Source of the DNA: Pseudomonadota bacterium
GTDB taxonomy: Bacteria; Pseudomonadota; Alphaproteobacteria; Caulobacterales; Caulobacteraceae
Length of the DNA: 44,163 bases
Reading direction: 5' to 3'
NCBI GenBank assembly: GCA_023433585.1
Contig: JAEZCL010000036.1
Coordinates: forward strand, 1 to 44,163
This document shows, piece by piece, positions 32,153 to 40,880 of this stretch. The position numbers and the translations under genes are program-made. Below the pieces are notes generated by a model, which was given only the letters and a program-made list of their open reading frames with translations, was not told the DNA's origin and made no database searches. Every line of letters begins with the position of its first letter. The first letter of the stretch is position 1.

Positions 32153-34099
32153 ATGAAGCGTCTGTTCCTGTCCGTCTGCGCCGCCGTCCTGATCGCCGCG
32201 CCCGCTTTCGCCCCGGCCGCCGCCCAGGTGGGGACGCCCGCCCTGCCCCGCGACCTGCCGCCGATCCCGACGCCCGTGGATCAGGCCTATCCCGGCGTCA
32301 TCCGCCATCACGTGGACGCCACCGACACCGACCGCCGCATCCTGCGTGTGCGCCAGACCATTCCGGTGGCGGGCGCCGGGCCGATGGTGCTGCTCTATCC
32401 CAAGTTCCTGCCGGGCAACCACGCGGCGACCGGGCCGATCCAGCTGGTGGCCGGGCTTCAGGTCACGGCGAACGGCCGGCGGGTCGAATGGCTGCGCGAC
32501 ACCGTCGATCCCTACGCCTTCCATATCGACATCCCGGCGGGCGCGGGCGAGATCGAAGTCGCCTTCGACTTCCTGAGCCAGAACAGCCCCGGCCAGTGGC
32601 GCATCATGGTCACGCCCGAGATGCTGAACCTGCAGTTCGACAAGCTGCTGCTCTATCCGGCCGGCTATACGCACGACAACATCAGCGTCCAGACCACCGT
32701 GCGCCTGCCGGACGGCTGGCGCTACGGCGTGGCGCTGGAGACCGGTTCCTTCACCGGCGGCGAGGCCGTGTTCGAGCCTGTCAGCGTCGCCGTCCTGACC
32801 GACAGCCCCCTGTTCGCGGGAACCCATTACCGCGTCTTCGACCTCGATCCGGAGGGACGCAGCCCGGTGCGGATGCATCTGGTCGCCGACGAGGCCCGCG
32901 AGCTGGCCGCCGCCGAGGCGCATCTGGCGCCGCTCCGCGAGCTGGTCGTCCAGGCGGATCGGCTGTTCGGCGCGCGCCACTTCGACCGCTATGAGTTCCT
33001 GGTCGCCGCCACGAACCGGCTGGGCGGCGTGGGGCTGGAGCATCACCGCTCGTCCGAGAACACGGTGGTCGCGGACTTCTTCTCGGACTGGTCCTCGGCG
33101 CCCTATGGCGATCTGGAGCTGCTGCCCCACGAATACGTCCACAGCTGGAACGGCAAATTCCGCCGCCCGGCGGACCAGATGACGCCGAACCTGAACGTCC
33201 CGACCCAGAACAGCCTGTTGTGGGTCTATGAGGGCCAGACCCAGTACTGGGGCGCGGTGCTGGCCGCGCGATCGGAACTGGTGACGCGCGAGATGGCCCT
33301 GGCCAACCTGGCCTGGACGGCCGGTTTCTATCAGGCGCAGCAGGGCCGCGAATGGCGCGCACTTCAGGACACCACCAACCAGAACCTGCTGGGCTACCGC
33401 TCGTCCACGCCGTGGTCGACGTGGTCGCGCACGGGCGGGGACTACTACCGCGAGGCGCTGCTGATGTGGCTGGACGCCGACACCCTGATCCGCGAGGCGT
33501 CGGGGGACCGGCGCTCGCTGGACGATTTCGCCCAGGCCTTCTTCGGCGTCGAGGACGGGGTGTGGGCGGCGCGCGGCTATGGCTTCGACGACCTTGCGGC
33601 GGCGCTGAACGACGTCCACGAGCATGACTGGGCCGCGTTCCTGCGCGCGCGGCTGGACGCGGTGGGGCCGGACGCGGCGGCGCCCCTGGACGGGATCGTG
33701 CGCGGCGGATACCGGCTGGTGTTCGTGGAGGAGCCGGATGCGGCCTACAAGCGGGTGCGCGCCGACTGGGGCCGCGACTTCCTGCATTCCCTGGGCTTCA
33801 CCCTGTCCGGATCGAACACCATCACCAACGTGCTGTGGGGCAGCCCGGCCTTCGAGGCGGGCCTGACGACGGGATGGGAGATCGTGGCGGTGAACGACGT
33901 CTCCGCCTCGGCCGAGCGCCTGCGGCGCGCGGTGACGGCGGCGAAGGACGGCGGGCCGATCCGCCTGATCGTGAAGAACGGCGACCGGTTCCGCACGGTG
34001 GAGATCGCCTATGACGGCGGCCTGCGCTATCCGGCGCTGGAGCGGATCGGGGGAACGCGCGACCGGCTGGGAGACATCCTGACGCCGCGGCGGCGGTGA
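32153..34099 (+). CDS. M61-family glycyl aminopeptidase with a PDZ domain
   Basis: A 648-residue exported metallopeptidase. MKRLFLSVCAAVLIAAPAFA is a Sec signal. The zinc site is HEYVHSWNGKFRRP (His326, Glu327, His330), with the third ligand Glu in LLWVYEGQTQYWG, both diagnostic for M61. An N-terminal beta-rich domain precedes the catalytic part. A C-terminal PDZ domain (NVLWGSPAFEAGLTTGWEIV and on) ends the protein. The first in-frame start at 32000 lies in repeat DNA and is rejected in favour of the ATG at 32153, preceded by GGAGAGTTCC. Confidence 0.93.
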   Translation: MKRLFLSVCAAVLIAAPAFAPAAAQVGTPALPRDLPPIPTPVDQAYPGVIRHHVDATDTDRRILRVRQTIPVAGAGPMVLLYPKFLPGNHAATGPIQLVAGLQVTANGRRVEWLRDTVDPYAFHIDIPAGAGEIEVAFDFLSQNSPGQWRIMVTPEMLNLQFDKLLLYPAGYTHDNISVQTTVRLPDGWRYGVALETGSFTGGEAVFEPVSVAVLTDSPLFAGTHYRVFDLDPEGRSPVRMHLVADEARELAAAEAHLAPLRELVVQADRLFGARHFDRYEFLVAATNRLGGVGLEHHRSSENTVVADFFSDWSSAPYGDLELLPHEYVHSWNGKFRRPADQMTPNLNVPTQNSLLWVYEGQTQYWGAVLAARSELVTREMALANLAWTAGFYQAQQGREWRALQDTTNQNLLGYRSSTPWSTWSRTGGDYYREALLMWLDADTLIREASGDRRSLDDFAQAFFGVEDGVWAARGYGFDDLAAALNDVHEHDWAAFLRARLDAVGPDAAAPLDGIVRGGYRLVFVEEPDAAYKRVRADWGRDFLHSLGFTLSGSNTITNVLWGSPAFEAGLTTGWEIVAVNDVSASAERLRRAVTAAKDGGPIRLIVKNGDRFRTVEIAYDGGLRYPALERIGGTRDRLGDILTPRRR

Positions 34100-34106
34100 A
34101 CCGCCG

Positions 34107-34275
34107 GCTTCTCCTCTCCATCGCCGCAGGGCGATGGGGAGGACCGGCGGGCCGTAGGCCGCCAGGCGGGGGCGGCCGGGTGTTTCAGGATAATCACCAA
34201 CTGCCCGCGCCGCCCCCTCCTGACCGCTGCGCGGTCGGTCCTCCCCATCCGCCTTCGCGGATGGGGAGGAGAAAA
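34107..34275. repeat. Dispersed intergenic repeat, family B (copy 2)
   Basis: Tips CTTCTCCTCTCCATCGCCGC and GCGGATGGGGAGGAGAAA are inverted repeats. The interior holds CGGGTGTTTCAGGATAATCA and GCCGCCCCCTCCTGACCG, shared in opposite orientation with the copy at 43610-43775. It lies between the M61 peptidase gene and the rplL terminator. Confidence 0.85.
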
Positions 34276-34308
34276 GAAAACGGGCCGGGAGATCGCTCTC
34301 CCGGCCCG
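34271..34308 (-). terminator. Rho-independent terminator of rplJL
   Basis: On the minus strand CGGGCCGGGAGA and TCTCCCGGCCCG form a perfect twelve-pair stem with a GCGA loop, followed by TTTTCTTTTC. It lies about 30 bases after the rplL stop. Confidence 0.92.
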
Positions 34309-34337
34309 TTTCGTATTCAGCTCGTGTCGACCAGGTC

Positions 34338-34724
34338 TTACTTGATTTCGACCTGGGCGCCGGCTTCCTCGAGCTTCTTCTTCAGCTCTTCGGCGGCCTG
34401 CTTGGACACGTTCTCGACGACGTTCTGAGGCGCGCCTTCGACCAGGTCCTTGGCTTCCTTCAGGCCCAGGTCCGGGCGGGCGCCGCGGACTTCCTTGATG
34501 ACGTTGATCTTCTTGTCGCCGCCGTTGGTCAGGACGACGGTGAACTCGGTCTGCTCTTCACCGGCCGGAGCGGCGTCGCCGCCGCCGGCGCCCGGAGCGG
34601 CGGCCACGGCCACCGGAGCGGGGGCGGAGACGCCCCACTTCTCTTCCAGCAGCTTGGACAGTTCGGCGGCTTCCAGGACGGTCAGGGCCGACAGGTCTTC
34701 AACGATCTTTGCGAGATCAGCCAT
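34338..34724 (-). CDS. rplL: 50S ribosomal protein L7/L12
   Basis: A 128-residue stalk protein that recruits translational GTPases. The N-terminal dimerisation part is MADLAKIVEDLSALTVLEAA, then an Ala/Gly/Pro-rich hinge, then the globular domain with EFTVVLTNGGDKKINVIKEV and GLKEAKDLVEGAPQNV. It is co-transcribed with rplJ, which ends 57 bases upstream. Confidence 0.98.
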   Translation of the reverse strand: MADLAKIVEDLSALTVLEAAELSKLLEEKWGVSAPAPVAVAAAPGAGGGDAAPAGEEQTEFTVVLTNGGDKKINVIKEVRGARPDLGLKEAKDLVEGAPQNVVENVSKQAAEELKKKLEEAGAQVEIK

Positions 34725-34781
34725 TTTGGTTTTCCTTCGGTAGGATGGGGTTCAACAGAGGTTTTGCAGAGATGACGGAGG

Positions 34782-35297
34782 TCAGGCGGCGTCCTTGGCG
34801 GCGTAAGCCCCCATGACGCGGGCCAGCTGGCCGGCCGGCGCCTGCAGAACGCCCGCGACCTTGGTGGCCGGGGCCTGCAGCAGGCCGATGAGCTTGCCGC
34901 GCAGCTGGTCCAGCGACGGCAGCTTGGACAGGGCCTCGACGCCCTTGGCGTCCAGAATCTTGTCGCCCATGAACCCGCCCTGGATGACGAACTTGTCGTT
35001 GCCCTTGGCGAATTCAGCCGTGACCTTGGCGGCGGTGACGGGATCCGAGGCGTAGGCGATGCCCACCGGACCCTTGAACAGGTCGTGGTAGTCGCTGCCT
35101 TCCTCGGCGCCCAGCGCCTTGAGCGCCAGACGGTTCTTCACCACCTTGAACACGCCGCCTTCCTTGCGAAGGCGGCCGCGCAGGTCTTCCATCTCCACAA
35201 CGGTCAGACCCAGGTTGTGGGTCACAACCACGGCGCCGGCGTCGGCGAACACGCCCTTGAGCGTCTCGATCGACTCGGCCTTTTGTGCGCGGTCCAT
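34782..35297 (-). CDS. rplJ: 50S ribosomal protein L10
   Basis: A 171-residue protein anchoring L7/L12 to the ribosome. It begins MDRAQKAESIETLKGVFADA, with VVVTHNLGLTVVEMEDLRGR, FKVVKNRLALKAL and GPVGIAYASDPVTAAKV typical of L10. The ATG at 35297 is preceded by GGAGACCGCA. Translation is probably autoregulated by L10 binding its leader, as known for this family, and a long leader is present here. Confidence 0.97.
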   Translation of the reverse strand: MDRAQKAESIETLKGVFADAGAVVVTHNLGLTVVEMEDLRGRLRKEGGVFKVVKNRLALKALGAEEGSDYHDLFKGPVGIAYASDPVTAAKVTAEFAKGNDKFVIQGGFMGDKILDAKGVEALSKLPSLDQLRGKLIGLLQAPATKVAGVLQAPAGQLARVMGAYAAKDAA

Positions 35298-35563
35298 TGC
35301 GGTCTCCAGTTCGTCGTTCGGCGCCGGGACGAGCCCCGACGCCGTCGGCCGTGCGGCGAGGCTGGCGCCCCGACGTCCGGTCGGTCGTATTGTCCGAAGG
35401 AAAGCGGCGATCCCGCCCGTGGCGCATGGCGCACGGACATGATGGTCGCATCCCCATCTCCCCCCAGGACGGAACGGCTGTTCCGTGCTTACGGCCTGGG
35501 CGACCCCCAGGCCCCGAAGTTCTCGGACAGGATCGCCGCCGGACGCAAATCCGACGGCAGAAG
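35298..35563 (-). promoter_or_regulatory. Candidate rplJL mRNA leader (L10 autoregulatory region)
   Basis: About 265 bases lie between the rplJ start and the candidate promoter, with several GC-rich hairpins such as GGAACAGCCGTTCC and CCTGGGGGTCGCCCAGG on the minus strand. In other bacteria the L10 leader binds L10-L12 through a kink-turn. I cannot draw that fold with certainty here. No gene was found in the 556-base gap 35298-35853 apart from these signals. Confidence 0.35.
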
Positions 35564-35569
35564 CCGCGC

Positions 35570-35597
35570 TCTATACACGCATGGGCGCGAGAAGCAA
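35570..35597 (-). promoter_or_regulatory. Candidate promoter for rplJL
   Basis: On the minus strand TTGCTT and TATAGA are separated by 16 bases, a reasonable housekeeping-sigma pattern upstream of rplJ. No better pair was seen closer to the gene. Confidence 0.4.
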
Positions 35598-35853
35598 ATG
35601 GTCAGGAAGGGGAGCGCGTCAGGTCGGTTGGAGGAGGTCCGACTGGGCCCACGCCGTTCCCGTCAGCGCGGGACAGCAGACGGCCGTTGCGATCAGGCGA
35701 AACATGACTTTTCCACGATTTCCATCCGGCCAGCCTCGCAGGGGCGGTCGCACGGCTCAAGCGCCTTTCTGGTCCCGCTTCGCTTGACCATGGCGAAAAA
35801 AGGGCCGATCTGACTGAATTGTAACGTTCTTGGAATGCGTTGGGGGACGCGCC

Positions 35854-37023
35854 ATGTTCCAGCAGAACCCACCGGGCGGCGATCCTGTGCAACTGGCCAA
35901 CCAGGCGTTGGCCCGCCGTGACATCCCGGGCGCCCTGGCCTTGCTGGACCGCGCCGACATGGCCGGATTCACCGTGGCGTCGGGCATGACCCGGGCCCTG
36001 GCCCTGCGGCTTCAGGAGGATTTGCCCGGCGCGGTGGCTGTGCTGGACCGCGTGCTGGCGGCCGATCCCTATGAGTTCATGGCCTTGCTGTCCAAGGGCG
36101 CGATCCTGGAGATGATGGGCAAGCCGCGCCAGGCGGTCGGGGTGTATCGCAACGCCCTGAAGATCGCCCCGCCCGAGGACCGCTGTCCGCCCCCGCTGGT
36201 CGCCCAGATCGGCAAGGCGCGCAATCTGGTGCGATCCGAGTCCGCGCGTCTGCGCGATCATCTGCGCGACGCCGTGGCGGAATTGCGCGGCGCGTGCGGA
36301 AGCGAGGACGGCGACCGGTTCGACGAGAGCCTGGACGTGTTCTCCGGCGTGTCCGAACCTGTGAAGCAGGAGCCACTGCTGCTGAACTACGCCCGGCTGC
36401 CGGCCATTTCCTTTTATGACCGCGCCCACTTCCCCTGGCTGGAGCAACTGGAGGCCGGCACGGGCATGATCGTGTCCGAACTCAAGGCGTTCCTGGCTGA
36501 CCCGGGCGAGGCCTTCGCCCCCTATATCGCCTTCCCCAAGGGCGTGCCGGTCAACCAGTGGAAGGACCTGAACCACTCCGAGGACTGGAGCGCGGCGTTC
36601 CTGTGGAAGGACGGGGCGCGCCAGGACGGCGCCTGCGAGCGCTGCCCCAGCACGGCGGCGCTTCTGGAAAGCCTGCCCATGGCCATGCAGGACGGCTATG
36701 CGCCCACCGTCACCTTCTCGGCGCTGAAGCCGCGCACCCGCATTCCGCCGCACACGGGATCGTCCAACGTGCGCCTTCTGACCCACCTGCCCCTGATTCT
36801 GCCGGGACCGGCGCGGTTCCGGGTGGGGAACACGACGCGCGACTGGAAGATGGGTCAGGCCTGGGTGTTCGACGACACGGTGGAGCACGAAGCCTGGAAC
36901 GACGCGGACCAGATGCGCGTGATCCTGATCTTCGACGTGTGGAACCCGTTCCTCACCGAGGCGGAGAAGGCGCTCATCACCGCCATGCTGCATGCCCAGC
37001 GGGACTACATGACCGCACCCTGA
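35854..37023 (+). CDS. TPR-containing aspartyl/asparaginyl beta-hydroxylase-like protein
   Basis: A 389-residue protein. Residues 1-110 carry TPR-like helices (LANQALARRDIPGALALLDR, GAVAVLDRVLAADPYEFMAL, AVGVYRNALKIAPP). The C-terminal half is an AspH/LpxO-type 2-oxoglutarate oxygenase domain with the iron His300 in RIPPHTGSSNVRLLTHLPL and His345 in VFDDTVEHEAWN, the RVGNTTRDWKMGQ strand, and RVILIFDVWNP, where an arginine binds 2-oxoglutarate. The start at 35854 has GGGGGACGC upstream. Fe(II)-dependent hydroxylation of a protein or lipid is the likely activity. The substrate is unknown. It is oriented opposite to its ribosomal neighbours. Confidence 0.88.
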   Translation: MFQQNPPGGDPVQLANQALARRDIPGALALLDRADMAGFTVASGMTRALALRLQEDLPGAVAVLDRVLAADPYEFMALLSKGAILEMMGKPRQAVGVYRNALKIAPPEDRCPPPLVAQIGKARNLVRSESARLRDHLRDAVAELRGACGSEDGDRFDESLDVFSGVSEPVKQEPLLLNYARLPAISFYDRAHFPWLEQLEAGTGMIVSELKAFLADPGEAFAPYIAFPKGVPVNQWKDLNHSEDWSAAFLWKDGARQDGACERCPSTAALLESLPMAMQDGYAPTVTFSALKPRTRIPPHTGSSNVRLLTHLPLILPGPARFRVGNTTRDWKMGQAWVFDDTVEHEAWNDADQMRVILIFDVWNPFLTEAEKALITAMLHAQRDYMTAP

Positions 37024-38028
37024 TTAGTTCAGGAACAGCCGCCCCAGGAAATAGCCGCCCGCCCCGATGGCCGCGCAGGCGGGGATGGTGATGAACCAGG
37101 CCAGGACGATGCGCGAGGCCACGTTCCAGCGCACCGCCGAGACCCGCCGCGCCGCGCCCACCCCGACGATGGCGCCGGTGATGGTGTGGGTGGTCGAGAC
37201 GGGAATGCCCATGCTGGTGGCGGCGAACAGGGTGATGGCCCCGCCCGTCTCGGCGCAGAAGCCCTGCTGCGGCGTCAGATGGGTGATGCGCGAGCCCATG
37301 GTGTGCACGATGCGCCAGCCGCCGCACAAGGTGCCCATGGCGATCACCAGATAACAGGTTATGGCCACCCAGAAGGGCACGTAAAACTCGTCGCCCAGAT
37401 AACCGCGCGAGAACAGCAGCACGGCGATGATGCCCATGGTCTTCTGGGCGTCATTGCCGCCGTGGCCCAGCGAATAGGCGGCGGCCGACAGCAGCTGCAG
37501 CCGCCGGAAGACCCAGTCGGCCCGGGCCGGATTCACCTTCACGAACACCCACGAGACGATCAGCACCAGCACCAGCGCCAGGAGGAACCCGACCATCGGC
37601 GACAGGAAGATGGCCGCCACGGTCTTGGACACGCCGGCGAACACGATCACCCCGGCCGAGCCCGCCTTGGCCACCCCCGCGCCGATCAGGCCGCCCACCA
37701 GGGCGTGCGAGCTGGACGACGGTATCCCCTTCAGCCAGGTAATGACGTTCCAGCTGATGGCCCCCATCAGGGCGCCGAAGATCACCGCGTCCGAAATGAT
37801 GTCCGGCGAGATGATGCCCCGCCCGATGGTGTTGGCCACCGCCACGCCGAAGACGAAATAGGCGAAGAAATTGAAGAAGGCCGCCCAGACCACCGCCAGC
37901 ACCGGCGGCAGCACCCGCGTCGCCACCACCGTGGCGATGGCGTTGGCCGCATCGTGCAGGCCGTTCATGAAATCGAACACCAGCGCGCAGCCGATCAGCA
38001 GCACCAGGATGATGAAGGCGGCGTCCAT
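37024..38028 (-). CDS. pit: Inorganic phosphate transporter, PiT family
   Basis: A 334-residue low-affinity phosphate/cation symporter with about ten membrane helices. The two PiT signatures are visible: FDFMNGLHDAANAIATVVAT near the N-terminus and LGHGGNDAQKTMGIIAVLLF in the second half. ITWLKGIPSSSSHALVGGLIG and GIPVSTTHTITGAIVGVGAA are the inverted-repeat pore motifs. It overlaps no gene, but the DUF47 regulator ends five bases upstream of its ATG, so they form an operon. It converges with the AspH-like gene, with adjacent stop codons. Confidence 0.95.
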   Translation of the reverse strand: MDAAFIILVLLIGCALVFDFMNGLHDAANAIATVVATRVLPPVLAVVWAAFFNFFAYFVFGVAVANTIGRGIISPDIISDAVIFGALMGAISWNVITWLKGIPSSSSHALVGGLIGAGVAKAGSAGVIVFAGVSKTVAAIFLSPMVGFLLALVLVLIVSWVFVKVNPARADWVFRRLQLLSAAAYSLGHGGNDAQKTMGIIAVLLFSRGYLGDEFYVPFWVAITCYLVIAMGTLCGGWRIVHTMGSRITHLTPQQGFCAETGGAITLFAATSMGIPVSTTHTITGAIVGVGAARRVSAVRWNVASRIVLAWFITIPACAAIGAGGYFLGRLFLN

Positions 38029-38033
38029 GGCCC

Positions 38034-38684
38034 CTACAGATGCTCGACCAGGACGCCGTTGATGCGGTTGGCCACATCCTCGAACCGATCGATCACCTTC
38101 TCCAGGTGGTCATAGAGGTCGGCGCCCATGATGAAGTCCAGGCCGGAGCCGCCCCGGCCCCGCTCGGCCTCATAGAGCGCCTTCATGCCCCGGTCATAGA
38201 CATGGTCGCTTTCCGTCTCCAGCCGCGCCACCTGTTCGGTGATGGCATCCAGCCGGTCGTGGTTCCTGCGCATGGCGGGCAACAGCTGGAACGCCTCCAC
38301 CGTCAGATCGCCGCAGGTTACGGCGATGGCCGCCAGTTCACGCATCTGCGGGGTGAATTCGGTCAGCTCGAACAGGGTGACGACCTTGGCCGCCTTCTGC
38401 ATCTGGTCGATGGTGTCGTCCAGCGAGTTGGTCAGGCCGCGGATGTCGCTGCGGTCGAACGGGGTGATGAAGCTGCGGCGCACCGCGAACAGCACCTCGC
38501 GGGCCACGTCGTCGGCCTCATTCTCGTGCACCACGATGCGGTCGCACCACTGCCGGGTGTCCGGCCCGCCCTCCAGCATGTGCTGGAGCGCGTCCGCCCC
38601 CTTCACCAGGATCGCGGCATGGGCCGAGAACAGGTCGAAGAAGGCGTCCTCCCTGGGCAGAAGCGCCTGAAACCATCGCAGCAT
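38034..38684 (-). CDS. DUF47 (PhoU-like) accessory protein of the PiT transporter
   Basis: A 216-residue helical protein of the DUF47/YkaA group, typically paired with PiT genes and thought to modulate phosphate uptake. LPREDAFFDLFSAHAAILVK opens the family domain, with ENEADDVAREVLFAVRRSFI, TPFDRSDIRGLTNSLDDTID and LYDHLEKVIDRFEDVANRI carrying the E/D-x-x-D metal-binding clusters. The ATG at 38684 has GGGGACGAC upstream. One at 38702 is the alternative. Confidence 0.92.
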   Translation of the reverse strand: MLRWFQALLPREDAFFDLFSAHAAILVKGADALQHMLEGGPDTRQWCDRIVVHENEADDVAREVLFAVRRSFITPFDRSDIRGLTNSLDDTIDQMQKAAKVVTLFELTEFTPQMRELAAIAVTCGDLTVEAFQLLPAMRRNHDRLDAITEQVARLETESDHVYDRGMKALYEAERGRGGSGLDFIMGADLYDHLEKVIDRFEDVANRINGVLVEHL

Positions 38685-38824
38685 AGGTGTCGTCCCCGTC
38701 ATGCCGGTGCGGATGCGGTTTTCTAGACGGCCTGGGCGAGGCCAGGTCAAGCCGTCAGAGCACGGAACATGATGCAAAGCGGGGAAAAGCGGACGCGCCG
38801 TCGCCCCATGCACCGACGCCGGCC

Positions 38825-39355
38825 CTATTCGGCGGGAAGGCTTTCGCGCAAGGTCGCGGCGAGCAGGGCCCGCTGCTCTTCATCGCAGCCCTCACGATCA
38901 CACAGGGCGTTGGCCATGTCCGTCATGATCTCCGGCATCACGGCCTGGACGGCCTGGGCGATGCGCGGCGCGGCATCATAGCTTTTCCGGGTCAGCGAGC
39001 GGCCGATGTCGCTCTCATAGAAGACGACCAGGGCTTCCAGTTCCTCCACCGTGAAAATCTCGGCATAGACCGGAATCATCGCCCGGAGCATGCGCTCCGT
39101 CATCGGCCCGGCGACATCCTGCATGAACACCTGTAATTCCGCCGCTTCCTGCGCCGAAAGGTCCGCTGACGGCGGCAGGAACATCGTGGTCATGTTCGCC
39201 ACCATGTCACTGATCTGCTCAAGCTGCATGGCGGCGATGAACCGTTCGGTGAGCTCCAGCTTGTAGGCGTTTTCGTCCGCGCCCTGTGTCGCCGCCGCGA
39301 CCGGCGCCGCCCCCAGCGTCACCACGAGGCCCAAGGCCACGATCAGTTTTCTCAT
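38825..39355 (-). CDS. DUF2059 domain-containing exported protein
   Basis: A 176-residue secreted protein of unknown function. MRKLIVALGLVVTLGAAPVA is a Sec signal. The DUF2059 core is recognisable as PVYAEIFTVEELEALVVFYE followed by SDIGRSLTRKSYDAAPRIAQ. A CDREGC pair near the C-terminus may form a disulfide. The ATG at 39355 is preceded by GGGGGACGACC. It lies downstream of the rplA terminator and is read separately. Confidence 0.85.
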   Translation of the reverse strand: MRKLIVALGLVVTLGAAPVAAATQGADENAYKLELTERFIAAMQLEQISDMVANMTTMFLPPSADLSAQEAAELQVFMQDVAGPMTERMLRAMIPVYAEIFTVEELEALVVFYESDIGRSLTRKSYDAAPRIAQAVQAVMPEIMTDMANALCDREGCDEEQRALLAATLRESLPAE

Positions 39356-39410
39356 ACGGTCGTCCCCCATCCGAATCCGCTGGAAGGTGGCGCGCGCGGA
39401 TCGTCCAGGC

Positions 39411-39444
39411 AAGCAAAAGCGGCGGAAGATCGCTCTCCCGCCGC
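39411..39444 (-). terminator. Rho-independent terminator of rplKA
   Basis: On the minus strand GCGGCGGGAGA and TCTTCCGCCGC pair (one G-U) around a GCGA loop, followed by TTTTGCTT. It is positioned about 30 bases after the rplA stop, and its core GAGAGCGATCT is shared with the rplL terminator. Confidence 0.9.
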
Positions 39445-39475
39445 TGCTTGCCGATTCAGAATGGTCTGAGGCCGG

Positions 39476-40165
39476 TCAGGCGCCCAGCGAGGCCGGGTCG
39501 ACCTTGAAGCCCGGACCCATCGTGGACGACAGGCTGATGCGCTTCACATAGGTGCCCTTGGCGCCCGAGGGCTTGGCCTTGTTCAGGGCGTCGACGATCG
39601 CCTTGACGTTGGCTTCCAGGGCTTCCTGGGTGAACGAGGCCTTGCCGACGCCGGCGTGGACGATGCCCGCCTTTTCGACGCGGAACTCGACCGCCCCGCC
39701 CTTGGCGTCCTTGACGGCCTGGGCGACGTTCGGGGTCACGGTGCCGACCTTGGGGTTCGGCATCAGGCCGCGCGGGCCCAGCACCTTACCCAGACGGCCG
39801 ACCAGGGCCATCATGTCGGGGCTGGCGATCACGCGGTCGAACTCCATGAAGCCGCCGCTGATCTTTTCGTACAGGTCTTCGGCGCCGACGTGCTCGGCCC
39901 CGGCGGCCTTGGCCTCCTCGGCCTTGGCGTCCTTGGCGAAGACGGCGACGCGAACGTCGCGACCGGTGCCGGACGGCAGATTGACGACGCCGCGGACCTG
40001 CTGGTCGGCGTGGCGCGGGTCGACGCCCAGATTGACCGAAATCTCGACGGTCTCGTCGAACTTGGCCTTGGCGTTCTCCTTCACCAGCTTGATGGCTTCG
40101 CCATAGGCCAGCGGGGTTTCGCGGTCGCCGCTCCAGGCCTGGATGCGCTTGGGTTGCTTAGCCAT
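39476..40165 (-). CDS. rplA: 50S ribosomal protein L1
   Basis: A 229-residue protein of the L1 stalk, also known in other bacteria to repress its own operon. Motifs are KFDETVEISVNLGVDPRHAD, VRGVVNLPSGTGRDVRVAVF, LGRVLGPRGLMPNPK-type (KVLGPRGLMPNPKVGTVTP) and FTQEALEANVKAIVDALNKA. Five bases separate it from rplK. Confidence 0.98.
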   Translation of the reverse strand: MAKQPKRIQAWSGDRETPLAYGEAIKLVKENAKAKFDETVEISVNLGVDPRHADQQVRGVVNLPSGTGRDVRVAVFAKDAKAEEAKAAGAEHVGAEDLYEKISGGFMEFDRVIASPDMMALVGRLGKVLGPRGLMPNPKVGTVTPNVAQAVKDAKGGAVEFRVEKAGIVHAGVGKASFTQEALEANVKAIVDALNKAKPSGAKGTYVKRISLSSTMGPGFKVDPASLGA

Positions 40166-40170
40166 GTCGA

Positions 40171-40599
40171 TCAGCCCTCCACCTTCAGGCCCATCGAACG
40201 GGCCGAGCCTTCAAGGATGTTGGCGGCCGCCTCGACGTCGTTGGCGTTCAGATCCTTCATCTTCTTTTCCGCGATCTCGCGCAGCTGGGCGCGCGTGATC
40301 TTGCCGACCGTTTCGCGGCCGGTCAGCTTGGCGCCCGATTTCAGCTTGGCCGCCTCCTTCAGGTACCAGGTCGCCGGCGGCGTCTTGGTGATGAAGGTGA
40401 AGCTCTTGTCCTGATAGACGGTGATGACGGTGGGAAGCGGGGTGCCCTTGGCTTCCTTCTCGGTGCGCGCGTTGAACTCCTTGCAGAAGCCCATCATGTT
40501 GACGCCGCGCTGACCCAGGGCCGGGCCGATCGGGGGCGACGGGGTCGCCGCGCCGGCAGGCACCTGCAGCTTGATGTAGCCGAGAATCTTCTTGGCCAT
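40171..40599 (-). CDS. rplK: 50S ribosomal protein L11
   Basis: A 142-residue GTPase-centre protein. It begins MAKKILGYIKLQVPAGAATP, with PPIGPALGQRGVNMMGFCKE and TVITVYQDKSFTFITKTPPA, and ends with AANILEGSARSMGLKVEG. The ATG at 40599 is preceded by AGGAGAGATCA. It is the first gene of the rplKA unit. Confidence 0.98.
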   Translation of the reverse strand: MAKKILGYIKLQVPAGAATPSPPIGPALGQRGVNMMGFCKEFNARTEKEAKGTPLPTVITVYQDKSFTFITKTPPATWYLKEAAKLKSGAKLTGRETVGKITRAQLREIAEKKMKDLNANDVEAAANILEGSARSMGLKVEG

Positions 40600-40718
40600 T
40601 GATCTCTCCTGTTATGAAGCCCCGAACTCAATCGGGGCCGGTGAGCCGTGGTGCGGCATGGCGGCCTCCCACGGATTTGACGCATCCGGGACCGGGGCCA
40701 CGGAAGCGAAGGCGGGCG

Positions 40719-40746
40719 TTTATCAGAGGGGGGGCGCAAAGGCAAA
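40719..40746 (-). promoter_or_regulatory. Candidate promoter for rplKA
   Basis: On the minus strand TTTGCC and GATAAA are 16 bases apart, about 120 bases before the rplK start. The match to consensus is moderate. The 679-base gap 40600-41278 otherwise holds two family A repeats and no gene I can support. Confidence 0.35.
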
Positions 40747-40758
40747 CAAAGGCGCGGC

Positions 40759-40880
40759 CCTCTCCCTCCCCGCCTGCGGGGTGGGGGGTCGGCGCGAAGC
40801 GACGGCCGGGTGGGAAGGACTCGGCGAGAGTTCTTAGTGCGCTACCGCTCGGCGCGCGGCGCCTCGCTGCTTGAGCGCGC
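40759..40880. repeat. Dispersed intergenic repeat, family A (half copy)
   Basis: CTCTCCCTCCCCGCCTGCGG, then GGTCGGCGCGAAGCGACGGC and a unit TTCTTAGTGCGCTACCGCTC, CGCGCGGCGCCTCGCTGCTT. It matches the left two-thirds of the copy at 41082 but lacks the right end. Confidence 0.8.
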
